Part shown: piece by piece, positions 1 to 7,758 of the stretch
How the letters are laid out: each line of letters begins with the position of its first letter
How positions within the stretch are numbered: position 1 is the stretch's first letter
Assembly: GCA_019116185.1 (NCBI GenBank)
Contig: DXCD01000228.1
Location: 1 to 12,562 of the forward strand
Origin: Candidatus Mediterraneibacter stercorigallinarum
GTDB lineage: Bacteria > Bacillota > Clostridia > Lachnospirales > Lachnospiraceae
Direction of reading: 5' to 3'
Length of the DNA: 12,562 nucleotides
The notes under the pieces: generated by a model
The model's database searches: none
Told to the model about the DNA's origin: nothing
What the model saw: the letters and a program-made list of their open reading frames with translations, nothing else
Program-made: the position numbers and the translations under genes

Positions 1-2
1 TT

Positions 3-110
3 ACGCATAACCAGGAAATCGTAAACGAGATGAACGAGCGCGTTATCACGATGAAACAGGGCGTGATCGTCAGTGATGAACAAAAAGGTGGGTATATAGA
101 TGAGGATTAG
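3..110 (+). CDS. ftsE: Cell division ATP-binding protein FtsE, C-terminal end (partial)
   Basis: This is the last 35 codons of a gene that begins outside the window. The reading frame opens at the window edge with a His following Thr, then NQEIVNEMNERVITMKQG, which is the usual end of an ABC ATPase after the H-loop (the THNQEIV/THD-type switch histidine) and a final strand carrying the 'R-V-I-x-M-x-x-G' pattern typical of FtsE. FtsE is the cytoplasmic ATPase of the FtsEX complex, which couples ATP hydrolysis to activation of a cell-wall hydrolase at the division site. Its stop codon lies 11 bases inside the start of the next gene, so the two are translationally coupled. The Walker A, signature and Walker B motifs are not in the window, so the assignment rests on this tail plus the FtsX neighbour. 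Confidence 0.87.
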   Translation, partial: THNQEIVNEMNERVITMKQGVIVSDEQKGGYIDED

Positions 111-1050
111 TACAGTAGGATACGTCGGAAAGCAGGGCGTTAAGAATATCTGGAGGAACAAGATGTTTTCTCTCGCATCCATTGCGACAATGTCAGCTTG
201 TATCTTCCTGTTTGGATTGTTTTTTTCAATTATTGTGAATTTCCAGTATATCATCAGGACAGCAGAGGAAGGCGTGGCAATCACCGTGTTCTTTGACGAG
301 GACGCCACTGATCAACAGAAAGAAGAGATTGGCGAACAGCTGGAGAATCACGAAGGAGTATCAGAGGTGAGATATGTCTCCGCGGACGAAGCCTGGAAGG
401 AGTTCCAGGAGCAGTATTTCGGGGACAATCCGGAACTTGCGGAAGGGTTTAAAGACGATAATCCGCTGGCAAGTTCTGACAACTATGAGGTATACATGCA
501 GACAACGGAAGACAGCCAGAGTCTGCTGGCGAGAAGCCGGTCGCTGTCTGCGACACAGCAGGAACTTGTTGAGTTTGCGCAACAGCTTGACGGCGTGCGC
601 GAGGTAAACCGTTCAGATGTGGTGGCAAATACACTGTCCAGTGTAAACACACTCGTAGCAGTTGTATCGCTTGCGATCATTGTGATCCTGTTCGGCGTAT
701 CTATTTTCCTGATCAGCAATACCGTTACGATGGGTATCACGGTCAGAAAGGAAGAGATCGCGATCATGAAATATATCGGCGCAAAAGATTTTGTCGTGCG
801 TTCGCCTTTCGTGATCGAAGGTCTGATCATCGGTATTTTCGGCGCGGCGATTCCTCTCGTGCTTCTGTACTTCCTCTATGACAAGGCAGTACAGTATATT
901 ATGGAGAAGTTCAGTATCCTGCAGAATATCATTGATTTTCTGCCGGTGGGTACAGTTTACCAGATCCTCCTTCCGATCGGTCTGGTATTGGGAATCGGCA
1001 TTGGTTTCCTTGGAAGTTTCTTCACCGTGCGCAAGCACCTGAAAGTATAG
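100..1050 (+). CDS. ftsX: Cell division membrane protein FtsX
   Basis: A 316-residue permease-like subunit of the FtsEX complex, which sits in the cytoplasmic membrane and passes the FtsE ATPase cycle to an extracellular peptidoglycan hydrolase. The topology fits FtsX: a short cytoplasmic N-terminus with a basic 'IWRNKM' stretch, a membrane helix at about 24-47, a large external domain at about 50-180 (acidic, with the 'GV.EVRYVSADEAW' pattern common in FtsX), then helices at about 184-207, 235-258 and 286-308. The 'VRKEEIAIMKYIGAKD' segment after the second helix (residues 215-230) is the conserved cytoplasmic coupling region of the FtsX family. The start overlaps the end of ftsE by 11 bases. 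The M23 hydrolase follows after 10 bases, which makes that protein the likely partner. Length is normal for Firmicutes FtsX. Confidence 0.95.
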   Translation: MRISTVGYVGKQGVKNIWRNKMFSLASIATMSACIFLFGLFFSIIVNFQYIIRTAEEGVAITVFFDEDATDQQKEEIGEQLENHEGVSEVRYVSADEAWKEFQEQYFGDNPELAEGFKDDNPLASSDNYEVYMQTTEDSQSLLARSRSLSATQQELVEFAQQLDGVREVNRSDVVANTLSSVNTLVAVVSLAIIVILFGVSIFLISNTVTMGITVRKEEIAIMKYIGAKDFVVRSPFVIEGLIIGIFGAAIPLVLLYFLYDKAVQYIMEKFSILQNIIDFLPVGTVYQILLPIGLVLGIGIGFLGSFFTVRKHLKV

Positions 1051-1060
1051 GAGGCGTTCT

Positions 1061-2164
1061 ATGAAAAGACGAATGAGAAAGCTGTGGGGACTTCTGATGG
1101 CGCTCACGCTGACCGCGGGTCTGGCATTTAATGTAAATGCTGTTACTCTTAATGACGCTCAGCAGAAGGCGGACGAGCTGCAGGATCAGAAAGACGCGGC
1201 AGAGGAGGAGAAGGCATCGCTTTCAGAAAAGCTGGATTCCATTATCAAAAACATGGAAGAAACGCAGAAAAAGCTGAATGAGAAGAAGGCGGAAGTTGAA
1301 GCGGTCGAAAATGAGCTGGCACAGGCACAGATTGATGCGAGCAGCCAGTACGAGAGCATGAAAGTGCGCATCAAGTATATGTATGAGAGCGGTGGAAACC
1401 AGATGTTTGAGGTGCTCATGGAAAGTGAAAACATGGGTGACTTCCTCAACAAAGCTGAGTATGTTTCCCAGATTTCTGAATATGATAGGAATGAGCTCAT
1501 TCGGTATCAGGAGACTGTTAAAGATGTACAGAAGAAGGAAGAACAGATCCAGACAGAGTATGGAGAACTGAATACGCTTCAGACTGAGCTTATCTCTCAG
1601 CAGGAAGAAGTGCAGAACCTTATTGACAGCAATGAGGCAAAGCTCTCAGAGATCCAGTCTCAGATCGATGAGAACTCGGCGCTCCTTCAGCAACTGCATG
1701 CACAGGCTGAGGAGGAAAAGCGGGTTCAGAATGAAAGCGGCGGCACTACATGGGTTGACGGCGGCCCTAATGTGATCACCGGAAACGGATTTTTCACTCA
1801 TCCGTGTCCCGGGTATACATACCAGTCCAGCTATTTCGGCGAGGTGAGGGACTTTGATCCGGTTCCTCATAAAGGCCATGACTATGCGGCGCCGGCAGGA
1901 ACGCCGACCTATGCGGCGGCGGCAGGAAAGGTTATCATAGCCGGATGGAGTTACAGCGCCGGCAACTGGGTTGTCATTGACCACGGGAATGGACTGGTTA
2001 CCAAGTACATGCACCACAGTGCTCTTTCCGTAACTGCAGGACAGTATGTAGAGAAGGGACAGCAGATCGGCGCGGTAGGAACTACAGGATATTCTACTGG
2101 CAATCACCTTCATTTCCAGGTAGAGCTGAACGGTGTTGCAGTGAACCCGGATCTGTATATGTGA
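1061..2164 (+). CDS. Secreted coiled-coil M23 peptidase, likely FtsEX-controlled murein hydrolase
   Basis: A 367-residue exported protein. Residues 1-27 are a signal peptide with a basic start, a hydrophobic core (LLMALTLTAGLAF) and a likely cleavage after VNA. Residues about 30-222 are a long Gln/Glu/Lys-rich coiled coil, interrupted near 105-135 by the 'YMYESGG..MFEVLMESEN..DFLNKAEYV' segment that is typical of PcsB/CwlO/EnvC-like proteins. A Gly/Ser linker leads to an M23 (LytM) domain at about 245-367. Its zinc ligands are all visible: H270 and D274 in the HxGxD motif and the HLH pair at 349-351, plus H318/H319. The active site therefore looks intact, unlike EnvC, which only activates other enzymes. 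M23 enzymes cut peptide cross-links in peptidoglycan. An AGGAGG site lies 6 bases before the start, and the position directly behind ftsX fits the FtsEX-PcsB/CwlO partnership. Confidence 0.92.
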   Translation: MKRRMRKLWGLLMALTLTAGLAFNVNAVTLNDAQQKADELQDQKDAAEEEKASLSEKLDSIIKNMEETQKKLNEKKAEVEAVENELAQAQIDASSQYESMKVRIKYMYESGGNQMFEVLMESENMGDFLNKAEYVSQISEYDRNELIRYQETVKDVQKKEEQIQTEYGELNTLQTELISQQEEVQNLIDSNEAKLSEIQSQIDENSALLQQLHAQAEEEKRVQNESGGTTWVDGGPNVITGNGFFTHPCPGYTYQSSYFGEVRDFDPVPHKGHDYAAPAGTPTYAAAAGKVIIAGWSYSAGNWVVIDHGNGLVTKYMHHSALSVTAGQYVEKGQQIGAVGTTGYSTGNHLHFQVELNGVAVNPDLYM

Positions 2165-2230
2165 TACATAGCATCCTGTGAAGGCAGTGATGCATGACCT
2201 GTGAGAGCAGGAAGGGATAAAACGAGGGAG

Positions 2231-2270
2231 GACAAAGCGGAAGGAGCATTCTGCTTTGTCTTTTCTTTTA
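2231..2270 (+). terminator. Rho-independent terminator after the ftsEX-hydrolase operon
   Basis: A 12-base-pair stem (GACAAAGCGGAA against TTCTGCTTTGTC, with one G-U pair) closes a 6-base loop and is followed at once by TTTTCTTTT. It lies 66 bases after the M23 peptidase stop and ends the division operon. Confidence 0.9.
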
Positions 2271-2275
2271 AAGCG

Positions 2276-2281
2276 TATAAT
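2276..2281 (+). promoter_or_regulatory. Candidate -10 box for the S41 protease gene
   Basis: A perfect TATAAT lies just behind the terminator and 74 bases before the next gene. The -35 region is weak: the best match is TTGTCT at 2256-2261, only 14 bases upstream and inside the terminator's 3' arm. The downstream gene needs its own promoter because of the strong terminator, which is the main argument for this site. Confidence 0.4.
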
Positions 2282-2355
2282 AAGAGATATCTGCCATGCA
2301 GTGGCGCGCTGGCAGCGGGTGCGGGCAGTATCGGAAAAAAGCATGACAGGAGATA

Positions 2356-3585
2356 ATGGCTATGGATTGGGAGAAGGAGAAGAAGGTACGTACAAAAAGA
2401 TTCTGGCTGGGAGTATTTGCAGGATTTCTGGCAGCAGTATTCCTCCTTGCGGGAGCATGGAGTGTCTGGCAGCTCAGCGGCTTGGGTAACAATGGGGATT
2501 TTGCTTCCAACAGTATTTCTGAGGAGGATGTAGAAGATAAGCTGGATCAGATCAATGGTCTGATCGAGAATTATTACCTGTATGAGGACGAGATTGATGA
2601 GGACGCGCTGATAGACGGAATTTATTCGGGGTATGCCAGCGCGCTGGGAGATCCTTATACAGAGTATTATGATAAGGAAGAGACCCAGGCGCTTCTGGAA
2701 ACGACCAGCGGGGAGTTCTCCGGTATAGGCGCGACGATGTCAATGGGTGTTGACAGTGGGGAGATTACGATTGTGAATGTATACAAGGATTCTCCGGCGG
2801 ACAAGGCAGGTCTGCAGGAAGGGGATATCCTGTACCAGGTAGATGATAAGGAAACCGCGGGCGAGGATCTGGATACAGTCGTGTCCTGGATCAAAGGCGA
2901 GCAGGGGACGGATGTAACGCTTCATGTGCTGCGTAACGGAGAAGAGATCGAGGCCACTGCGACCCGGGATATCATAGAGATCCAGACGGTTGATTATGAG
3001 ATGAAAGACGGTCAGATCGGCTATATCGCGGTCAGCGAGTTTGATGACGTGACATATGAGCAGTTCAAGACAGCCCTGGATGACCTGGAGGCGCAGGGGA
3101 TGCAGGGACTTGTCATTGATCTTAGAGGAAATCCGGGAGGAAATCTGTCCACTGTGACAGATATGCTGAAGCTTCTTCTGCCGGAGGGGACGATTGTTTC
3201 TACAAAAGATAAATATGGTAATACAGAAGAGATTACCTGTGACGGCTCGAATGAATTTACCAAGCCGCTGGCGGTCCTGGTCAACCAGTACAGTGCCAGC
3301 GCGTCCGAGATCTTCAGCGGCGCCATCCAGGATTACGGCATCGGGCAGATTGTGGGTATGACAACCTATGGAAAAGGCGTTGTGCAGCAGCTCATGGATC
3401 TGGGAGACGGCACTTATCTGAAGATCACGATTGCAGAGTACTATACGCCCAGCGGCAGGAGTATCAATGGAGTAGGAGTTGAGCCGGATGTGGAAGTGGA
3501 GTACGAGTATGACTCAGAGAACCCGGAAGCGGACAATCAGCTGGACAGAGCGCTGGAGGTTGTGCAGGGAGAAATCAGCGGATAA
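2356..3585 (+). CDS. S41 family C-terminal processing peptidase (CtpA/CtpB-like)
   Basis: A 409-residue membrane-anchored serine protease. A basic N-terminus precedes one membrane helix at about 16-38 (WLGVFAGFLAAVFLLAGAW), which places the rest outside the cell. An N-terminal helical region holds 'YAxxLGDPYTEYY' (93-105), a hallmark of CtpA-type proteases. A PDZ domain spans about 117-200 (SPADKAGLQEGDIL), and the S41 catalytic domain follows. By spacing to E. coli Prc (S452/K477/Q481) the catalytic residues are S315 in SASASE, K340 in TYGKG and Q344. Such proteases trim the C-termini of exported proteins and in some species control cell-wall hydrolases, so the neighbour upstream is a plausible but unproven substrate. 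The AGGAGA site (2348-2353) is only 2 bases before the first ATG but 8 from the ATG at 2362, so the protein may start there, at Met-Asp-Trp. The gene is alone between two terminators. Confidence 0.93.
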   Translation: MAMDWEKEKKVRTKRFWLGVFAGFLAAVFLLAGAWSVWQLSGLGNNGDFASNSISEEDVEDKLDQINGLIENYYLYEDEIDEDALIDGIYSGYASALGDPYTEYYDKEETQALLETTSGEFSGIGATMSMGVDSGEITIVNVYKDSPADKAGLQEGDILYQVDDKETAGEDLDTVVSWIKGEQGTDVTLHVLRNGEEIEATATRDIIEIQTVDYEMKDGQIGYIAVSEFDDVTYEQFKTALDDLEAQGMQGLVIDLRGNPGGNLSTVTDMLKLLLPEGTIVSTKDKYGNTEEITCDGSNEFTKPLAVLVNQYSASASEIFSGAIQDYGIGQIVGMTTYGKGVVQQLMDLGDGTYLKITIAEYYTPSGRSINGVGVEPDVEVEYEYDSENPEADNQLDRALEVVQGEISG

Positions 3586-3618
3586 GCAGAGTGCAGGATT
3601 AAAATCAAATAATGAAGT

Positions 3619-3652
3619 CCCCAGAGTGTTGGCATGCTCTGGGGATTTTTGG
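3619..3652 (+). terminator. Rho-independent terminator after the S41 protease gene
   Basis: CCCCAGAG and CTCTGGGG form an 8-pair GC-rich stem that can extend by three more pairs (two of them G-U) to a TGGC tetraloop, followed by ATTTTTGGTT. It lies 33 bases after the protease stop and separates that gene from clpB. Confidence 0.88.
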
Positions 3653-3696
3653 TTGATTGGAAAACAATTAAGCAAAAATAATTAAGAAAACATAAA

Positions 3697-3723
3697 TTAG
3701 CACTCGAGGCTTGACATGGCTAA
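3697..3723 (+). promoter_or_regulatory. CIRCE-like operator (HrcA site), right half degenerate
   Basis: The left arm TTAGCACTC matches the CIRCE consensus (TTAGCACTC-N9-GAGTGCTAA) at all 9 positions. Exactly 9 bases later, CATGGCTAA matches the right arm at 6 of 9, including the outer GCTAA. HrcA represses groESL, dnaK and in some Firmicutes clpB through this element. The -35 box (3711-3716) lies inside the spacer and right arm, the position expected for a repressor site. Whether HrcA binds such an asymmetric site is inference. Confidence 0.65.
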
Positions 3724-3739
3724 CAACACTTGCTATATT
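3711..3739 (+). promoter_or_regulatory. Vegetative (SigA-type) promoter of clpB
   Basis: A perfect TTGACA (3711-3716), a 17-base spacer and TATATT (3734-3739) preceded by TGC, which makes an extended -10. An A-rich stretch with repeats of AATTAAG lies at 3666-3700 and could act as an UP element. Transcription would begin near 3746, giving a leader of about 90 bases before clpB. Confidence 0.85.
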
Positions 3740-3747
3740 ACTAATAG

Positions 3748-3766
3748 AACACGAAAATATCGTGTT
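3748..3766 (+). repeat. Small inverted repeat at the start of the clpB leader
   Basis: AACACGA and TCGTGTT are perfect complements separated by AAATA. The repeat covers the predicted start of transcription or the first bases of the RNA, so it could be a second operator or a 5' stabilising hairpin. Only the symmetry is seen; the role is unknown. Confidence 0.5.
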
Positions 3767-3823
3767 TAGCAGTCTGCCGGAAAGCAGTGACAGCGTTTCA
3801 TAAATTTTCCGGACGGGCTTATG

Positions 3824-3830
3824 AAGGAGG
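3824..3830 (+). promoter_or_regulatory. Ribosome binding site that fixes the clpB start
   Basis: A full AAGGAGG lies 8 bases before the ATG at 3839. An earlier in-frame ATG at 3821 directly abuts this site and would make the ribosome site part of the coding sequence, so it is not the start. Confidence 0.9.
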
Positions 3831-3838
3831 GAATAGCC

Positions 3839-6442
3839 ATGAATATTAATAAATTTACGCAGAATTCATTACAGGCTGTTCAGAACTGCGAGAAGATCGC
3901 CGCGGACAACGGCAATCAGGAACTGGCGCAGGAGCATCTGCTCTACGCGCTGCTCACGCAGGATGACAGCCTGATCTTAAAATTGCTTGAAAAAATGAGT
4001 ATCCAGGGCCAGCTCTTTATCAACAGAGTGGAGCAGGCGATCGGTAAGCGGCCGAAAGTCCAGGGCGGCCAGGCTTATGTGGGCCAGGATCTCAATAATG
4101 TCCTCATCCATGCGGAAGATGAGGCAAAACAGATGGGAGACGAATATGTATCCGTGGAGCATCTGTTTCTTTCCCTGTTAAAATATGCAAGCAGAGATAT
4201 GAAGCAGGTTTACCGGGAGTTTGGCATCAGCCGGGAAGGATTCCTTCACGCGCTGTCAACTGTCAGGGGGAACCAGAGAGTGACCAGCGACAACCCGGAA
4301 GCTACTTATGATACTCTGAATAAATACGGGCAGGATCTTGTGGAGAGGGCGAGAGACCAGAAACTCGATCCGGTCATCGGCCGTGACGAGGAGATCCGCA
4401 ACGTGATCCGTATCCTTTCCCGTAAGACGAAGAACAACCCGGTGCTCATCGGAGAGCCCGGCGTCGGCAAGACAGCGGTCGTAGAAGGGCTGGCGCAGAG
4501 GATCGTCAGCGGCGACGTGCCGGAGGGACTGAAGGAGAAGACGATCTTTTCTCTTGATATGGGCGCTCTCGTGGCTGGTGCAAAGTACCGCGGCGAGTTC
4601 GAGGAGCGTCTGAAAGCGGTCCTTGAAGAAGTGAAGAACAGCGAAGGCAGGATCATCCTGTTTATCGATGAACTGCACACCATCGTGGGAGCCGGAAAGA
4701 CGGACGGCGCCATGGATGCGGGCAATATGTTGAAACCCATGCTGGCAAGAGGCGAGCTGCACTGTATCGGCGCCACCACGCTTGACGAATACCGGCAGTA
4801 TATCGAGAAGGACGCAGCGCTGGAGAGGCGTTTCCAGCCGGTTATGGTGGATGAGCCGACAGTGGAGGATGCCATCTCTATTTTGAGAGGGCTGAAAGAG
4901 CGGTACGAGGTTTTCCACGGCGTAAAGATCACGGACAGCGCTCTTGTGGCGGCGGCAACGCTTTCCAACCGTTATATTTCTGACCGTTTCCTTCCCGACA
5001 AGGCGATCGACCTGGTAGACGAGGCGTGCGCCCTGATCAAGACAGAGCTGGATTCCATGCCGACTGAGCTGGATGAGCTGAGAAGGCGTGTGATGCAGCT
5101 TGAGATCGAGGAAGAGGCGTTAAAGAAAGAAGAAGACCGTCTGAGCCGCGAGAGGCTGGAGCATCTTCAGGAGGAGCTTGCCGGGCTGAAGGAAGAGTAT
5201 GCCGGCAAGAAGGTACAGTGGGAGAATGAGAAGACTTCCGTGGAACGTGTCCAGAAGATCCGTGAAGAGATCGAGCAGGTCAACAAGGACATCCAGAAGG
5301 CACAGAGAGAATATGACCTGAACAAGGCGGCAGAGCTCCAGTACGGCAGGCTCCCGCAGTTACAGAAACAGCTTGAAGAAGAGGAGGAGAAGGTAAAGGC
5401 AAAAGACCTTTCTCTTGTCCACGAGGCTGTGACAGACGAGGAGATCGCGCGTATCGTTTCCAGGTGGACCGGAATTCCGGTAGCGAAGTTAAACGAGAGC
5501 GAGAGAAATAAGACGCTCCATCTTGCAGACGAGCTGCACAAGAGAGTGGTCGGGCAGAATGAAGGAGTGGAGCTTGTGACCGAGGCGATCATCCGTTCCA
5601 AGGCAGGGATCAAAGATCCGAGCAAACCGATCGGTTCCTTCCTTTTCCTCGGACCGACCGGAGTCGGTAAGACAGAGCTGGCAAAGGCACTTGCGCAGAG
5701 CCTGTTTGATGATGAGAACAACATGGTGCGCATTGATATGAGTGAGTACATGGAGAAATATTCCGTGTCCAGGCTGATCGGAGCGCCTCCGGGATATGTG
5801 GGATACGATGAAGGCGGGCAGCTTACCGAGGCAGTGAGAAGGAAGCCCTACTCTGTCGTACTGTTTGACGAGATCGAAAAGGCGCATCCCGATGTGTTTA
5901 ACGTGCTGCTTCAAGTGCTGGACGACGGGCGTATCACGGATTCCCAGGGACGGACCGTAGACTTTAAAAATACGATCCTGATCATGACCTCAAATATCGG
6001 GGCAAATTACCTGCTGGAGGGAATCCGGGACGACGGTTCTATTGACGAGAAGTGCCAGGAAATGGTCATGAATGACCTGAAGGCACATTTCAGGCCGGAG
6101 TTTTTGAACCGTCTTGATGAGACGATCATGTTTAAACCATTGACGAAACAGGATATCCGTGCCATCATAGACTTGTTGATAGCAGATGTCAACCGGCGGC
6201 TTGAAGAGAAAGAGCTGAAGATCGAGCTGACGGAAGCCGCGAAAGATTTCGTGGTGGATGGCGGTTATGATCCGATGTACGGTGCAAGGCCGCTGAAGAG
6301 ATATCTGCAGAAGAATGTAGAGACACTGGCTGCAAGACTGATCCTTGCCGGAAATGTGGGCAGGGAAGACACGATCCTGATCGATGTCAAAGACGGCAGG
6401 CTGACCGCTGAAGTGAAAGGGCAGATCATGGCCGCGGAATAA
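3839..6442 (+). CDS. clpB: ATP-dependent disaggregase ClpB
   Basis: A 867-residue Hsp100 AAA+ chaperone that forms cytoplasmic hexamers and, with DnaK, pulls polypeptides out of aggregates. From the start chosen here (MNINKFTQ, the usual ClpB beginning) the parts are: a Clp N-domain at about 1-145; first ATPase with Walker A GEPGVGKT at 205-212, Walker B FIDE near 275-278 and pore tyrosine near 250 in AKYRGEFEER; the middle coiled coil at about 400-520, full length, which separates ClpB from ClpA and ClpC-type partners of ClpP; second ATPase with Walker A GPTGVGKT at 605-612, Walker B LFDE near 675-678 and pore tyrosine near 653 in GYVGY; and the sensor-2 GARPLKR at 815-821. No ClpP-docking IGF loop is evident. 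Nothing is missing. The gene sits behind a SigA promoter with a CIRCE-like site, which suggests heat-shock control, and dinB follows 9 bases after. Confidence 0.97.
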   Translation: MNINKFTQNSLQAVQNCEKIAADNGNQELAQEHLLYALLTQDDSLILKLLEKMSIQGQLFINRVEQAIGKRPKVQGGQAYVGQDLNNVLIHAEDEAKQMGDEYVSVEHLFLSLLKYASRDMKQVYREFGISREGFLHALSTVRGNQRVTSDNPEATYDTLNKYGQDLVERARDQKLDPVIGRDEEIRNVIRILSRKTKNNPVLIGEPGVGKTAVVEGLAQRIVSGDVPEGLKEKTIFSLDMGALVAGAKYRGEFEERLKAVLEEVKNSEGRIILFIDELHTIVGAGKTDGAMDAGNMLKPMLARGELHCIGATTLDEYRQYIEKDAALERRFQPVMVDEPTVEDAISILRGLKERYEVFHGVKITDSALVAAATLSNRYISDRFLPDKAIDLVDEACALIKTELDSMPTELDELRRRVMQLEIEEEALKKEEDRLSRERLEHLQEELAGLKEEYAGKKVQWENEKTSVERVQKIREEIEQVNKDIQKAQREYDLNKAAELQYGRLPQLQKQLEEEEEKVKAKDLSLVHEAVTDEEIARIVSRWTGIPVAKLNESERNKTLHLADELHKRVVGQNEGVELVTEAIIRSKAGIKDPSKPIGSFLFLGPTGVGKTELAKALAQSLFDDENNMVRIDMSEYMEKYSVSRLIGAPPGYVGYDEGGQLTEAVRRKPYSVVLFDEIEKAHPDVFNVLLQVLDDGRITDSQGRTVDFKNTILIMTSNIGANYLLEGIRDDGSIDEKCQEMVMNDLKAHFRPEFLNRLDETIMFKPLTKQDIRAIIDLLIADVNRRLEEKELKIELTEAAKDFVVDGGYDPMYGARPLKRYLQKNVETLAARLILAGNVGREDTILIDVKDGRLTAEVKGQIMAAE

Positions 6443-6451
6443 GGCGGACAG

Positions 6452-7720
6452 ATGCAGCAGTGTGAAAGGACAGATGTGCAGATGACGCCCATTATCTTTC
6501 ATATCGATGTGAATTCCGCTTATTTAAGCTGGACGGCAGTAGAACAACTGAAGAACGGAGCCAAAGTGGATCTGCGCGAGATACCGGCCATCATAGGCGG
6601 GGACCAGAAGTCCCGCCACGGCGTGGTGCTCGCCAAATCCCCTGTGGCGAAACGATATGGCATCCGCACGGGGGAACCCGTTGCGAATGCCTTTCGTAAG
6701 TGCCCGAACCTGGCTATGTATCCCCCGGACCATAAGATGTACCGGGAGAAGAGCAGGCTGCTCATGGAATATCTTCGGACATTTACGAAAGAGATCGAAC
6801 AGGTCAGCGTGGATGAGTGTTACATGGATTTTACCTCCATTGCAGACAGATACCATTCACCTGTGGACGGGGCGGTGGAGATCAAGGACGGCATAAAGGA
6901 GCGGTTCGGATTTACGGTGAATATCGGGATCTCCACGAACAAACTGCTGGCGAAGATGGCGTCGGATTTTCAGAAACCGGACCGGATCCACACCCTTTTC
7001 CCTGAGGAGATCCGTGTGAAAATGTGGCCGCTGCCCATCGGAGAACTGTACATGGCGGGGCGTTCCAGCGTGGAGGTGCTGAAAAAACTGGAGATCAATA
7101 CTATCGGGGATCTGGCGCAGGCAGATCCGAAGCTGATCACGCTCCACCTGAAAAGTCACGGCAGAATGCTCTGGGAATTTGCGAACGGCAGAGGCGGCGA
7201 TGTCATCCAGTCAGAGCCGGAGGAAGCGAAAGGGATCGGGAATTCAACAACGCTGAGAGAGGATGCGGCTTCTATGGAGGAAGTCCGGCCGGTGTTTGAC
7301 GAACTGGCGCAGAGTGTGGGACGGCGTCTGAAAAAGGCGGGGAAAAAGGCGGGCATGGTGAGCGTGGAGATCAAATACCATGACTTCCGTTCCCTCTCCC
7401 ATCAGATGCAGCTTGAAAAGCCGTCCAATGACCCGCAGGTGCTCAAAGAGACGGCGAGCAGCCTGTTTCTTGAGGCGTGGAGCGGAGAGGCGGTGCGCCT
7501 CCTCGGCATACGCACGTCAAAGCTGGTGGACGAGTCTGAGCCGGAACAGCTTTCGATTTTTGACCTGGAACCGCCCAAAGAGCCGGATGAAAAGCATAAG
7601 CGCCTTAAGAAAGCCATGGAGGAGCTGAACGCAAGATTCGGAGAGGGAGCGGTCGTTAAGGCGAGCCTCATGAAGAAAAGCCCCAGGGGACACAGTGGCA
7701 AAGAAAAGCCGGTGATTTAA
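6452..7720 (+). CDS. dinB: DNA polymerase IV (Y-family, translesion)
   Basis: A Y-family polymerase of up to 422 residues that copies past damaged bases with low fidelity. The catalytic acids are visible: D19 in FHIDVNSAYLSW, and D121/E122 in SVDECYMDF. Next come the NIGISTNKLLAKMASDFQKP stretch of the palm (157-176), a helix-hairpin-helix region (about 195-225) and the little finger domain (about 258-365). Near the C-terminus, QLSIF (366-370) is a sliding-clamp binding motif, and a basic tail follows. The start is uncertain: the ATG at 6452 has a modest AAGGCGG upstream, while GTG 6476 or ATG 6482 follow AAAGGA and would begin just before the conserved IIFHIDVN, as most homologues do. It follows clpB after only 9 bases with no terminator between, so the two are probably co-transcribed. 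Confidence 0.94.
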   Translation: MQQCERTDVQMTPIIFHIDVNSAYLSWTAVEQLKNGAKVDLREIPAIIGGDQKSRHGVVLAKSPVAKRYGIRTGEPVANAFRKCPNLAMYPPDHKMYREKSRLLMEYLRTFTKEIEQVSVDECYMDFTSIADRYHSPVDGAVEIKDGIKERFGFTVNIGISTNKLLAKMASDFQKPDRIHTLFPEEIRVKMWPLPIGELYMAGRSSVEVLKKLEINTIGDLAQADPKLITLHLKSHGRMLWEFANGRGGDVIQSEPEEAKGIGNSTTLREDAASMEEVRPVFDELAQSVGRRLKKAGKKAGMVSVEIKYHDFRSLSHQMQLEKPSNDPQVLKETASSLFLEAWSGEAVRLLGIRTSKLVDESEPEQLSIFDLEPPKEPDEKHKRLKKAMEELNARFGEGAVVKASLMKKSPRGHSGKEKPVI

Positions 7721-7758
7721 AATCGGACGTATAATCACGTAGTTCGCAGTATTTTGTC

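Noticed and set aside
2171..2193. GCATC/GATGC pairing after the M23 gene as a regulatory hairpin
   Set aside because: The stem is only five pairs with a large loop and no other supporting feature.
1646..2344. A - strand open frame across the M23 peptidase end and the following gap
   Set aside because: It runs through the conserved M23 domain and the terminator, lacks a ribosome site and resembles no family I know.
3660..3838. A CtsR operator for clpB
   Set aside because: No GGTCAAA-type tandem heptads are present; the CIRCE-like arm is the only recognisable heat-shock site.
4256..4968. Long open frames on the - strand within clpB
   Set aside because: They mirror strongly conserved ClpB codons, have no ribosome sites and encode nothing recognisable; they follow from codon bias.
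7711..7729. Hairpin around the dinB stop codon as a terminator
   Set aside because: The possible stem around GATTTAAAATC is short and AT-rich and is followed by GGACG, not a T run.
7730..7735. TATAAT shortly after dinB as a promoter for dedA
   Set aside because: No -35-like hexamer lies 16-18 bases upstream (AGCCGG region) and the box is 112 bases from the gene start; the region near 7759-7806 fits better.
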